Positions 56,301-64,000 of a stretch of DNA of 64,000 bases are shown in pieces. Numbering within the stretch: position 1 is the stretch's first letter; each line of letters begins with the position of its first letter. A program made the translations under genes and the position numbers. Origin of the DNA: Dyella silvae (GTDB lineage Bacteria > Pseudomonadota > Gammaproteobacteria > Xanthomonadales > Rhodanobacteraceae); NCBI RefSeq assembly GCF_026421305.1, contig NZ_JAPJBQ010000003.1, positions 372,001 to 436,000 of the forward strand, written 5' to 3'. The notes under the pieces are model-generated. The model made no database searches. It saw only the letters and a list, made by a program, of their open reading frames with translations, and was not told where the DNA came from.

Positions 56301-57264
56301 GTGCGGCCAGGCCGGTGAAGACGGCGGAGAGGGGGAAGCCTTGTGGCATGTCCTTGGCATCCGGCCCCAGTGCGATCTCGGCCAGATAGCTCAGGCGCGT
56401 GGCGTCATCGCCGCTTAGCGCGAAGTACGGCGTAAACGTCGGCTCGCTGCGGATCATGCGTACCTTGCCATGGAACACATGTTTGCCATCTTCAAGCGTC
56501 ACCACGGCGGCATCGCCGACTTTCACCGAAGGACGTATCGCGGCAGGCACGTAAACGCGTGCATAAGGCGCGTCGCTGGCGAGCAAGATCACCAGCGGCG
56601 TACCGGGTTGCGCCTGGTCGCCGAGTTTGTAGGGAAGGCTGTCCACACGCACATCGCGTGGCGTGGTGAGGTCCAGCTTTTCCAGATCCACCGCGCGCGA
56701 CGAAGCGGTAGCCGCTGCCGCCGCGACGGCTGCCCGCGCCTGCGCGATGTCTTCGGCACGCGAGCCGTTGAGCAGTTGGTCGAGCAGGGCGCGATCGGCG
56801 GCTACCGTTGCATCGGCGTTACCAGCCGATGCCTTGGCGCGATCAAGGTCGGCCGCGGAAACGAATTGCTTCATGGCGAGTGCGGACAGGCGCTGATAGA
56901 AGGCGTTGGCATCGCGTGCCTGGGCCTGTGCGCCGACCAGGTTGGCGCGCGCCTGGCGAATCTGCTCCTCGCGCGGGCCGTTGATCAGTTCCTGCAAGGC
57001 CTGTTGCTGCTGCCGCAGATCGGCCTGGGCGGCGTCCAGTGCCGCACGGGTACGCGTGGTCTCCAGCTGCATAATGCGTTTGCCGGAGGGTACGTACTCA
57101 CCTTCGCGCACGTCGATTTGCACGATGTGTTCGGCAGCGGGCGCGGGCAGGGTGATGCGGTCGAACTCCAGCGTGCCCAGCACATGGGGTGGCTCACGAT
57201 GGCAACCCGCCAAGATCAGGGTAGCCAGCACAGCAAATAGCAGCGGACGGCGCTTAGCGTTCAT
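56293..57264 (-). CDS. HlyD-family periplasmic adaptor lipoprotein (YbhG/YhiI-like)
   Basis: 323 residues with signal peptide and lipobox LAGC (Cys21). The order is lipoyl half (EHIVQIDVREGEYVPSGKRI), an extended coiled-coil hairpin (about 65-195, repeated Ala/Gln/Arg heptads), second lipoyl half (PRDVRVDSLPYKLGDQAQPG) and beta-barrel (ARVYVPAAIRPSVKVGDAAV). It links the ABC exporter to an outer-membrane channel encoded elsewhere. Overlaps the TetR gene end by 11 bp and the ATPase gene start by 8 bp: tight operon. Confidence 0.9.
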   Translation of the reverse strand: MNAKRRPLLFAVLATLILAGCHREPPHVLGTLEFDRITLPAPAAEHIVQIDVREGEYVPSGKRIMQLETTRTRAALDAAQADLRQQQQALQELINGPREEQIRQARANLVGAQAQARDANAFYQRLSALAMKQFVSAADLDRAKASAGNADATVAADRALLDQLLNGSRAEDIAQARAAVAAAAATASSRAVDLEKLDLTTPRDVRVDSLPYKLGDQAQPGTPLVILLASDAPYARVYVPAAIRPSVKVGDAAVVTLEDGKHVFHGKVRMIRSEPTFTPYFALSGDDATRLSYLAEIALGPDAKDMPQGFPLSAVFTGLAAHD

Positions 57265-57931
57265 GCTTCCCTTCGATGCCTTGTGTCAGCAAAGCCAACG
57301 CATGATTGGCCATAGCGCCGGTGCTCAAATCCGCCTGAAAGACCTGGCGCCAGATCGGCGCGCCAGCTGCCGGGAAAAGCGTGAGCCCGATCAGCGACAC
57401 CACCAGCAGCCGTGGGTCGAGATCGGGATTGAGCTGGCCTCGCTTCTGCGCCTCGGCAAAGCGAGCCGCCAGCATCTGCGGCACGATGGGCCCGATACGG
57501 CTGAACAACAACTCACGAAGTGCGCCGCCCTCGCTCAGTACCTCGCGAACCCACAAGGTGGGGAGCCACGGATGGGTATCGACGAGTCCAAGCACGCCAT
57601 GCACGAAAGTGCTCACCAGCGCGTGCACGTCGTCGCCTGCGTCGGCGATGTGTTGGCGCAACGTGGCAATGGCCGGCATCAGGCGTTCCTCAAATACCGC
57701 ATCACGCAAGGCCAGCTTGGTGCCGAAGTAATAGTTGAGCAAAGCCGGCGTGACGCCTGCCTGGGTGGCGATGCCGCGCAGGGAGGTGCCTGCAATGCCG
57801 TCGCGCACAAAGCAGGCCAGGGCGGCGTCGATGAGGCGCGGGCGCAAATCGGGGCTGTCGTTTCCGGGACGGCCCGGAGCGCGGCGGCCCGGGTTGCGAT
57901 CGCGTGGTGCGCTGGGTTTGGCGGGGGTCAT
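57254..57931 (-). CDS. TetR/AcrR-family repressor of the ABC export operon (CecR-like)
   Basis: 225 residues. The N-terminal helix-turn-helix (about 30-75) has IDAALACFVRDGIAGTSLRG and AGVTPALLNYYFGTKLALRD. The remainder is a ligand-binding helical domain of the CecR/DUF1956 type (LMPAIATLRQHIADAG, PWLPTLWVREVLSEGGALRE). It is the first gene of the operon it should control, autorepressing through the inverted repeat at 57931-57966. The ATG has no ribosome site; a -10-like GATAAT ends 8 bases before it, so the mRNA is probably leaderless. Confidence 0.9.
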   Translation of the reverse strand: MTPAKPSAPRDRNPGRRAPGRPGNDSPDLRPRLIDAALACFVRDGIAGTSLRGIATQAGVTPALLNYYFGTKLALRDAVFEERLMPAIATLRQHIADAGDDVHALVSTFVHGVLGLVDTHPWLPTLWVREVLSEGGALRELLFSRIGPIVPQMLAARFAEAQKRGQLNPDLDPRLLVVSLIGLTLFPAAGAPIWRQVFQADLSTGAMANHALALLTQGIEGKHER

Positions 57932-57966
57932 TGCATTAAATTATCTCTACGTATAATTTAATGCAA
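57931..57966. promoter_or_regulatory. perfect inverted-repeat operator over the TetR gene promoter
   Basis: TTGCATTAAATTAT (57931-57944) and ATAATTTAATGCAA (57953-57966) are exact inverse complements with an 8-bp centre. The arms are strikingly AT-rich in GC-rich surroundings. The element abuts the TetR start codon and contains a -10-like hexamer, so repressor binding would block transcription of the whole operon. Confidence 0.85.
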
Positions 57967-58047
57967 GTGACTGGCCGCAAAGGTTCGCCGCAAAGAACGA
58001 AGCCGGCATGAACCGGCTTCGGGGGCTACTGAAAGGCGTGTCCGGGC

Positions 58048-59973
58048 TTAGCTGTTGGGAACCACAGGCAGGCTGATGAAGCTCGTGGTGCCCGGCGTAT
58101 GCCACACGCGTTGCGTCGCCTTCTGATAGTCCGCGGGCTTGGCGTCGAAGATGTTCGGTACGAAGGTCTGCGGATTGCGGTCGTACAACGGGAACAGGCT
58201 CGACTGCACCTGCACCATGATGCGATGGCCGGGCAGGAAGACATGGTTGGTCGTTGGCAGGCCAAAGCTGTAGAGCAGCGGCTGATCCGCCGTCAGTGCC
58301 TGCGGATGTTCAAAGCTGGTGCGGTAGCGCCCGCGGAAGATGTCCAGCGATACGGCCAGCTCATAGCCGCTCATGGTCGGGTTGGAGGGCACCACGTCCG
58401 GGTACACGTCGATCAGCTTGACCACCCAGTCGCTGTCGGTGCCGCTGGTGGAGGCATACAGGTTCACCTGCGGCGCGCCACCGATATGTACCGGTTGGGT
58501 CAGCGGATCAGTGACGTAGGTGAGGACGTCTGGACGGCCATCCGCGAAGCGCTGGTCATTCACCAGCCAGCGCGTCCAGGCATCGTGATCGGCGAAATGC
58601 ACCGGGCGCGGCTGGTAGGGCACCGGCTTGGCCGGGTCGGAGACGTACTCGTCGTACTTGGCATCCTCTGCGCCCGGTGCCTGGAAAGAGAGTGCGCCAT
58701 GCGCGCCCAGATACAGCGCCCTGGACTTGCTCGCACAACCCTTATCGCAACTGAGCGGCCACGATTTGAAGCGGTCCCAGCGATTTTCGCCGGTGTTGTA
58801 GATCAGCACCGGCGGCGTGTTGGCCTTGGGGGCGCCCGCCACCAGATACTGGTCGAAGAAGGGCTTGAGCACGTCGCGCCGGAATTGTAGTGACGTGTCG
58901 CCGTCCCACTGCAGCGGGCCCAGCGAGGTGCCGTCGTAGTTCACCTGGCTGTGGCGCCACGGCCCCATCACCAGGAAGTTCTTGTCGTTGCCCTTGTCCT
59001 TCGGCTCGGTCGCGGCGTAGCTGTGGATGGCGCCCCACATGTCTTCCTGATCCCACAAGCCCTGCAGCCACATGGTGGGCACGGTAAGCGGCTGCCCGGC
59101 CATGATCTTGTCCAACGCCTGGTTTTGCCAGAACGCGTCGTAAGCCGGGTGTTCGTGCAGCTTGCGCCAGAAGGCAAGTTGTTCGAAGCCGTTGGCACGC
59201 GCGTAGTCACCGGCGGAACCGGCGCGAAGGAAGTTGTCGTAGTCGTCGTAGCCGATGCGCGGCACGCTGTTGCCTTTGCCCTTCTGCGCGGTCTGGCCGT
59301 AGATGTAGTCGAAATTGGTCTGGCGATAGGCGCCGTAGTGGAACCAGTCGTCGCCCATCCAGCCGTCCACCATCGGGCTTTCCGGCGCGGCCACCTTCAA
59401 CGCCGGGTGCGGATGGATCAGCGCCATCACTACCGTGAAGCCCTCGTAGGAGGAGCCGAGCATGCCGACGCGGCCGTTCGATTCAGGCAGATTCTTCACC
59501 AGCCAGTCGATGGTGTCGTAGGCATCGGTGGAGTGATCCACTTCGCTGCTGTTGAGCGGGCCGCGCAGCGGGCGCGTCATCACGTACTCGCCCTCGGAGC
59601 CGTATTTGCCACGCACGTCCTGGAACACGCGGATGTAGCCGCTGTGTACGAACACTTCATCACCCTGAGGCAACGTGGCATTCATGTGCGGCGAGGTGAA
59701 GCGCTCGGTGCGGCCGCTGGCGTCGTAGGGCGTGCGGGTAAGCAGGATGGGGGCGTTATGTGCGCCCTTGGGTATCACGATCACCGTATGCAGCTTCACG
59801 CCATCACGCATCGGGATCATCACTTCGCGCTTCACGTAGTCGTACGCGGCGGTCGACGGCGCGAACGTGGCCTGCGGAATATCCGGTGTCAGCGGCGCGG
59901 TCTGCGCCTGGGCAAGGGACGCGAAGAACGCAGTGATGGTGGCGGCGGCGAGCAGGGTACGGCGGATACGCAT
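58048..59973 (-). CDS. alpha-amino acid ester hydrolase (CocE/NonD, S15-like)
   Basis: 641 residues from ATG 59973, which has GGAGG 4 bases upstream; the longer frame to 60174 adds non-coding sequence. Signal peptide ends near AQAQ. The catalytic domain has nucleophile Ser175 in GSSYEGFTV, then APESPMVDGWMGDDWFHYGA, which matches Xanthomonas-type alpha-amino acid ester hydrolases. A helical cap and a C-terminal jelly-roll domain follow (PVHIGGAPQVNLYASTSGTD, GHRIMVQVQSS). Known enzymes cleave or make beta-lactam side-chain amides and esters with a free alpha-amino group. Periplasmic or secreted. Monocistronic. Confidence 0.9.
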   Translation of the reverse strand: MRIRRTLLAAATITAFFASLAQAQTAPLTPDIPQATFAPSTAAYDYVKREVMIPMRDGVKLHTVIVIPKGAHNAPILLTRTPYDASGRTERFTSPHMNATLPQGDEVFVHSGYIRVFQDVRGKYGSEGEYVMTRPLRGPLNSSEVDHSTDAYDTIDWLVKNLPESNGRVGMLGSSYEGFTVVMALIHPHPALKVAAPESPMVDGWMGDDWFHYGAYRQTNFDYIYGQTAQKGKGNSVPRIGYDDYDNFLRAGSAGDYARANGFEQLAFWRKLHEHPAYDAFWQNQALDKIMAGQPLTVPTMWLQGLWDQEDMWGAIHSYAATEPKDKGNDKNFLVMGPWRHSQVNYDGTSLGPLQWDGDTSLQFRRDVLKPFFDQYLVAGAPKANTPPVLIYNTGENRWDRFKSWPLSCDKGCASKSRALYLGAHGALSFQAPGAEDAKYDEYVSDPAKPVPYQPRPVHFADHDAWTRWLVNDQRFADGRPDVLTYVTDPLTQPVHIGGAPQVNLYASTSGTDSDWVVKLIDVYPDVVPSNPTMSGYELAVSLDIFRGRYRTSFEHPQALTADQPLLYSFGLPTTNHVFLPGHRIMVQVQSSLFPLYDRNPQTFVPNIFDAKPADYQKATQRVWHTPGTTSFISLPVVPNS

Positions 59974-60201
59974 GAATCCTCCAGGCGGAACGGCGGTGCG
60001 ATAGCCGTCCAAATCGAATCGGTGAGGTGGCGAAAAGGCGCCGTCATCGACTTTAAGGGAGCCGCACCCGGGCTCCCACCATGACTTCCTGCCTATACGC
60101 CTTATGCCCGCCCCGATGGCGGCGCCAGGAATGCGCAAGAATGGAGACGCGACAGCGGTGGAACGCCTCGACACTGGCTACGGTTCCCAGGAAGCCACGC
60201 C

Positions 60202-61089
60202 ATGAAAGTCCATACCCGTCAGGACTATATGCAGCGCATCGACCGCGTCGTCGCCCTGCTGCAGGTGGCGGTGGAGCAGGGTGGGGAGCTGCCGGAGCTG
60301 GCGCAACTGGCCGCCGCCGCGCATCTGTCACCTTTCCATTTTCATCGCATCTATCGCGCCCTGGCCGGCGAAACCCTGGGGCAGACCGTGGCGCGTCTGC
60401 GCCTGCTGCGCGCACTGCACTTGCTGGCGGAACCGGAGAGCCGCGTGACCGAAGCCGCGCTGGCGGTGGGCTACGAAACGTCACAGGCTTTTGCGCGCGC
60501 GTTCCGGCAGGCCTTCGGCACCACACCCAGCGACATGCGAGGACAGCGCGAGCGTCTGGGCGAAGCGATCGAGCGTTTGCGTCAGCCGCCTGCCGAACGC
60601 GATGCCAGGGCGGCGGTGCTGAAGGTGGAGGTGGTGTCGGTCGAGCCGTTTCGCGTGGTGGCTAGGCGTTATGTCGGGGATCCGCGGAATCTGGATCAGG
60701 TGTATGCGGGCCTGTTCGAATGGGCGGCCGAACGATCGCTGCTGGACCGTCTGGACGGCATCTACGGCGTGCCTCATGACGATCCACGCGACGTGCCGCC
60801 GGAGCAATGTCTGTTCGACTGCGGGCTGGCTTTCTCCGGGACGGAGGTGCGTGCCGATGGCGATCTTCAGCCATTGCAGCTCGGTGGCGGCAGCTGGGCC
60901 CGGTGCCGCCATGTGGGCTCCTACGATGACCTGTACGACGTTACGGATCGGCTGATTGCCGGCTGGTTGCCGGGCAGCGGCTATGTGCTGCGCGATGAGT
61001 TGCCGTTCCGGCATTTCCTGGACGATCCCGAGGAAACACCGGAGGCCGTGTTGCGCGCGGACATCTACCTCCCCGTGGCGCCTTGTTGA
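60202..61089 (+). CDS. AraC-family regulator with GyrI-like effector domain
   Basis: 295 residues. The N-terminal double helix-turn-helix of AraC type (about 8-110) has LAAAAHLSPFHFHRIYRALAG and VTEAALAVGYETSQAFARAF then FRQAFGTTPSDMRG. The C-terminal GyrI-like domain (about 135-295) has VVSVEPFRVVARRYVG, LFDCGLAFSG, WARCRHVGSYDDLYDVTDRL and a final RADIYLPV. This Rob/SoxS-relative arrangement binds small hydrophobic effectors and activates stress or efflux genes. Divergent from the ester hydrolase gene; 228 bp between starts. Target unknown. Confidence 0.9.
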   Translation: MKVHTRQDYMQRIDRVVALLQVAVEQGGELPELAQLAAAAHLSPFHFHRIYRALAGETLGQTVARLRLLRALHLLAEPESRVTEAALAVGYETSQAFARAFRQAFGTTPSDMRGQRERLGEAIERLRQPPAERDARAAVLKVEVVSVEPFRVVARRYVGDPRNLDQVYAGLFEWAAERSLLDRLDGIYGVPHDDPRDVPPEQCLFDCGLAFSGTEVRADGDLQPLQLGGGSWARCRHVGSYDDLYDVTDRLIAGWLPGSGYVLRDELPFRHFLDDPEETPEAVLRADIYLPVAPC

Positions 61090-61101
61090 GGCTATAGCGC
61101 C

Positions 61102-61536
61102 TCAGCCATCGTGCCCGGCCCACGGGTCGTAACTTCCGAACGACCACAGATGGCCTTCCGGGTCACGGCAACTGTAGCCGGCGCCGCCGTAGTCCTTTTC
61201 GGCGTACTCGTCGACGATGACGGCACCCGCCGCTTTAGCCTGGTCGTAGTGCGCCTTGCAATCCTTCACCACGACATACGGGCATTGCGTTTCGCTACCG
61301 CCGATCTGGTCAGGCTGCTGCATGCGCTTGCCGAATGCGTTGTCGCGTACCGAGCCGAGCATCAGCATGCCGTTGCCGTAGACCAGTTGAGCGTGTGCCA
61401 CGCCGCCCTGATCATCGTCGTATACGGCGTGCTTGCTGAAGCCGAACGCTTTGCACAGCCATTCGATGGCTGCGTGCGCATCGCGGTAACGCAGGCCGGG
61501 AATGATGGTGCTGCCGGCTTTCGTGGCGGGACTCAT
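61102..61536 (-). CDS. VOC/glyoxalase-like protein (PhnB-type)
   Basis: 144 residues in the vicinal oxygen chelate fold. It begins IIPGLRYRDAHAAIEWLCKA and continues FGFSKHAVYDDDQG, AHAQLVYGNGMLMLGS, VVVKDCKAHYDQAKAAGA and YGGAGYSCRDPEGHLWSFGS. This resembles PhnB-like or bleomycin-resistance-like VOC proteins, soluble, of unknown substrate. It lies 12 bp from the convergent AraC-type gene. A metal-dependent role is likely but not provable. Confidence 0.85.
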   Translation of the reverse strand: MSPATKAGSTIIPGLRYRDAHAAIEWLCKAFGFSKHAVYDDDQGGVAHAQLVYGNGMLMLGSVRDNAFGKRMQQPDQIGGSETQCPYVVVKDCKAHYDQAKAAGAVIVDEYAEKDYGGAGYSCRDPEGHLWSFGSYDPWAGHDG

Positions 61537-61620
61537 GGGCTTTGCTCCGTCAGTTGGGACGGGCCACAGCCTAGCCCGATGGATGCGGGTGTCTTGTCGA
61601 TTTTCTGAGTCCGGCGAGCG

Positions 61621-63363
61621 TCAGCCGCCCTTGTCACCGTCAACGGCGCGCGGCCAGGCGCGCCGCACCGGGGTTTCCAGTTTCTCGTCGAGGCGGGCGC
61701 GGTTGCGGCCGGCCAGCTTGGCCCGGTACATGGCAAGGTCCGAGCGCTCGACCAGTGAATCCACCGTGTCCTCGAGCGCTCGCATGGCTATGCCAATGCT
61801 GATGGTCAGCAACAGCCCTTCGTTGTTCACCGGGATATCCAGCCGATGCACACGGCGGCACAGTCGCGTCGCCACTTGCATGGCCTGATTCTTCTCCACG
61901 CCGTAAAGCATGGCGACAAATTCTTCGCCGCCGTAGCGGCCGAGCAGGTCATGCGGACGTAACTCGTTGCGAAGCGCGCCAGACACGGCCACCAGTGCGC
62001 GATCGCCAGCCGCATGTCCCTGACGGTCGTTGAGGATCTTGAAGTGATCCAGGTCGAGAAACAGCAGCGCAATCGGTTGCGTACCGCCGCTGGCAAGCAC
62101 CTTGCCCACTGCCTCGGACCAGGCCCGGCGGTTCAGGACACTGGTGAGTGCATCGTGGTCGGCAAGTCCCTGCACCAGATCACGATCGCGGCGCATGCTC
62201 AGTGCGCGGTCGGCCAGGCCCAGTGACAGCACGATGGCTTCAAACGCGCCGGCGGCAAGGCATGCATCGCTGAGCCAGGTGACATCGGGCAGCGTGCCGT
62301 TCACCTGACTGCTGGAGAGCGCCGTCAGTGCGAGCAGTGGCGTCCAGCCTGCCAGGAAGAAGCCGGCAGGCCTGGAACCGCGTATCGCCGCTGCCACCGC
62401 CGCCCCCAGCAACAGCAAGGTGCCAAACACCAGCAACGGACCAATCAACACCTGCGCGGTCTGTTGCAGCACGGAAATCTGGCAATTGCGCAGCAGCACC
62501 ACCAGCAGCATGCCGACCGCCAGTGCAATCGTGGGTGCATGCAGCGACGGTGCGTAGCGCGGCAATTCGCAGAAGTGAGCGACGAACATCGCTGCGAACG
62601 CCAGCGACATCGCCATGGCGGATGCACTGAGCAGCGTGGCGGACCCGGCCAGCCAGCGCATCTCCAGCGGATGAAACACGTAGCCGGTCTGAATACCCAG
62701 TATCAATGCATAGCAAAGTACATAGCCGGCATACCAGGCAAAGGTACTGTCGCGCAGCAGTATCGCCAGACACAGCGCCATCAACGACATCGCCACCATG
62801 GTGGCGAAACAGGCGCTGGCAAAGGCAAGCCATTGCGCATCGGACTGCAGGTATTCATGCCATGTCTGCAGTTGGAAGCTGACGGGAGACGCACGCTCCG
62901 GAACCGGCTCGAAGCGAAGAAGCACGGGCGTAGAGGCGGGCGTGTCGGCGGTGATGCGATAGGCCAGGCGACCGTGGCCGTGAGCATTGGCACTGAAGTC
63001 ATCCAGCGAGAGGGTGATGGGCGTACCGTCCGCACGGAACATGCTCACCGCGGTCAGCGGGGGCGGATAGATCACCAGCACTCGCTCTTCGCTCACCCGC
63101 GGAGGCTGCGGTTGCAGCACCACCCACGTGCCCGTGCCCTGCGTAGAGAAACGCTGCAGCAGATTCGGATCAAAGGTGGTGAGTTCGCCGCGGCGATAGG
63201 CATCCAACACAAACTGCGGCGTGTCGCCGGGTTGCGCTTCGCGCACGGCGCCGGTGAGGGGTGTGCTGGCATGCGCCGAAAGGACGAGCAACACCATGGC
63301 AAGGATGCCAAGCACCCATCGCCAATGGCTCCACGCCGCTGTCGAAGCGACTCGCCCGCTCAT
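61621..63363 (-). CDS. membrane diguanylate cyclase (7TMR-DISM sensor and GGDEF)
   Basis: 580 residues. A signal/anchor is at 12-33. The periplasmic 7TMR-DISM extracellular domain (about 40-165) has TPLTGAVREAQPGDT and WVVLQPQPPR. Seven membrane helices (about 175-385) follow. The cytoplasmic GGDEF domain (about 410-570) has DHDALTSVLNRRAW, LLFLDLDHFKILND, RYGGEEFVAML with GGEEF active site, and the RPHD inhibitory site five residues before. It makes c-di-GMP in response to an outside ligand, probably a carbohydrate. No partner gene adjacent; the same GGEEF layout is found in the PAS-GGDEF protein of this window. Confidence 0.92.
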   Translation of the reverse strand: MSGRVASTAAWSHWRWVLGILAMVLLVLSAHASTPLTGAVREAQPGDTPQFVLDAYRRGELTTFDPNLLQRFSTQGTGTWVVLQPQPPRVSEERVLVIYPPPLTAVSMFRADGTPITLSLDDFSANAHGHGRLAYRITADTPASTPVLLRFEPVPERASPVSFQLQTWHEYLQSDAQWLAFASACFATMVAMSLMALCLAILLRDSTFAWYAGYVLCYALILGIQTGYVFHPLEMRWLAGSATLLSASAMAMSLAFAAMFVAHFCELPRYAPSLHAPTIALAVGMLLVVLLRNCQISVLQQTAQVLIGPLLVFGTLLLLGAAVAAAIRGSRPAGFFLAGWTPLLALTALSSSQVNGTLPDVTWLSDACLAAGAFEAIVLSLGLADRALSMRRDRDLVQGLADHDALTSVLNRRAWSEAVGKVLASGGTQPIALLFLDLDHFKILNDRQGHAAGDRALVAVSGALRNELRPHDLLGRYGGEEFVAMLYGVEKNQAMQVATRLCRRVHRLDIPVNNEGLLLTISIGIAMRALEDTVDSLVERSDLAMYRAKLAGRNRARLDEKLETPVRRAWPRAVDGDKGG

Positions 63364-63674
63364 GCATTGATCCCCTGTTACGACACACCTCGTTCCCGCA
63401 GGTAGTGCATCTTTCCAAGGCTGTTCCGGTTATCCCTGTGGAGAAAACCCCGCGGTACCGGTGGCGCGGAGAGGGCCTCATCCTTGTGCGTGCAGGGCGC
63501 TCGTTCTGCGCCGGCCCCTCTGACATCAAAGCGATATGGATGGCTCTACAACAGCATGCCACAAGCGCGAGCGCTGCGTAGGCGCGTCCTCACGCGGGTT
63601 TAACGATTATCGCTGCCATGCTGTATGTCTTAAGGCATATATCCCGTATCCCCACCCCCAGGAGAGCACGTGTA
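63364..63674. other. 311-bp divergent gap before the FMN reductase gene
   Basis: No gene seen. A near-palindrome TATGTCTTAAGGCATA (63624-63639, one mismatch) lies about 35 bases before the reductase start, and AGGAG (63661-63665) is its ribosome site. The left part holds the promoter region of the GGDEF gene, without a clear hexamer pair. Confidence 0.5.
63624..63639. promoter_or_regulatory. near-palindrome upstream of the FMN reductase gene
   Basis: TATGTCTTAAGGCATA differs from a perfect 16-bp palindrome at one pair. It lies in an AT-rich stretch about 35 bases before the start codon, a plausible operator or promoter overlap. Confidence 0.35.
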
Positions 63675-64000
63675 TGAGCAAGATTCGTGTGGCCGTACTG
63701 ATTGGCAGCCTGCGCAAGGATTCCTTCAACCGCCAGCTGGCGCACGCCGTGGAGCAACTGGCGCCCGCCGATTTCAGCTTCGAACACCTTCGCATCGATA
63801 ACCTGCCGTTGTACGACCAGGACTTCGACGGGGATTACCCCGATGAATGCAAACGCCTCAAACAGGAAGTGGCTGCCGCCGATGCGCTGCTGTTCGTGAC
63901 GCCTGAATACAACCGCTCCATGCCCGGTGTGCTGAAGAACGCGATCGACATCGCTTCGCGCCCTTGGGGCACCAATTCCTTTGCGGGCAAGCCGGGCGCA
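63675..64000 (+). CDS. NAD(P)H-dependent FMN reductase (ChrR/YieF-like), 5' part
   Basis: The first about 108 residues of a flavodoxin-like reductase that runs off the window. Start ATG 63675 has AGGAG (63661-63665) about 9 bases upstream. The FMN-binding phosphate loop is GSLRKDSFNRQLA at 11-23, and the flavin site TPEYNRSMPGVLKNAID is at about 77-93. Such enzymes reduce quinones, chromate or azo compounds using NADPH, in the cytoplasm. Downstream context unknown. Confidence 0.9.

Overview
The window looks like chromosome of a GC-rich gammaproteobacterium of the order Lysobacterales (Xanthomonadales), most likely the Dyella/Luteibacter/Rhodanobacter/Frateuria group (Rhodanobacteraceae). This is inferred from the overall gene complement: a GDH-180 type NAD-glutamate dehydrogenase, a methionine synthase split into two genes behind an ArsR-methyltransferase regulator, a fused E1 alpha-beta oxoacid dehydrogenase, a Xanthomonas-like alpha-amino acid ester hydrolase, and several families of short palindromic repeats. 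No database search was possible. I see no insertion sequence, prophage or CRISPR array. Most genes are ordinary core or envelope genes.

Layout. 0.3-8 kb: an NCS2-type permease, an unrecognised small protein, about 1 kb without a convincing gene, then a trimeric autotransporter adhesin whose signal region (ESPR) is out of frame with its body, followed by an OmpA-type lipoprotein and tRNA-Val(CAC). 8-13.3 kb: a LAB_N membrane protein converging on a three-gene methionine operon (ArsR-methyltransferase regulator, MetH N-half, MetH C-half) with a palindromic operator at its head. 13.4-21 kb: acyl-CoA dehydrogenase, PAS-GGDEF diguanylate cyclase, and an AcrAB-like RND pump. 21-31.5 kb: NAD-glutamate dehydrogenase, periplasmic M3 peptidase, NAD kinase, 5'-nucleotidase, YdhF-like aldo-keto reductase. 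31.5-40.6 kb: a four-gene MdtABC/MuxABC-OpmB-type multidrug efflux operon with overlapping genes. 40.8-47.5 kb: DMT permease, glutaryl-CoA dehydrogenase-like enzyme, a coupled GNAT/nucleotidyltransferase pair, fused E1 dehydrogenase, and an Ivy-type lysozyme inhibitor. 47.5-54.2 kb: PAP2 phosphatase, exported serine hydrolase, exported alpha/beta hydrolase, RcnB-like protein, DUF3761 protein, and a HigBA-type toxin-antitoxin module. 54.2-58 kb: a TetR-HlyD-ABC ATPase-ABC permease export operon with a strong inverted-repeat operator. 58-64 kb: alpha-amino acid ester hydrolase, AraC/GyrI-like regulator, VOC protein, 7TM-GGDEF cyclase, and the 5' part of an FMN reductase gene.

How the genes relate. 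Three separate export systems (two RND, one ABC), an OM lipoprotein/adhesin locus, a lysozyme inhibitor and several exported hydrolases give the window an envelope and stress flavour. Two diguanylate cyclases suggest c-di-GMP input. Two acyl-CoA dehydrogenases and the fused E1 fit branched-chain and aromatic amino acid catabolism alongside glutamate dehydrogenase.

The most unusual points are these: the toxin-antitoxin module sits between two copies of an approximately 100-bp duplicated terminator region; a short palindromic repeat is embedded in frame in metH and also supplies the end of another gene; the adhesin is disrupted exactly at an internal repeat; and the toxin and TetR genes appear to be leaderless, with the operator over the promoter. 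I did not find a clearly new multi-gene system.
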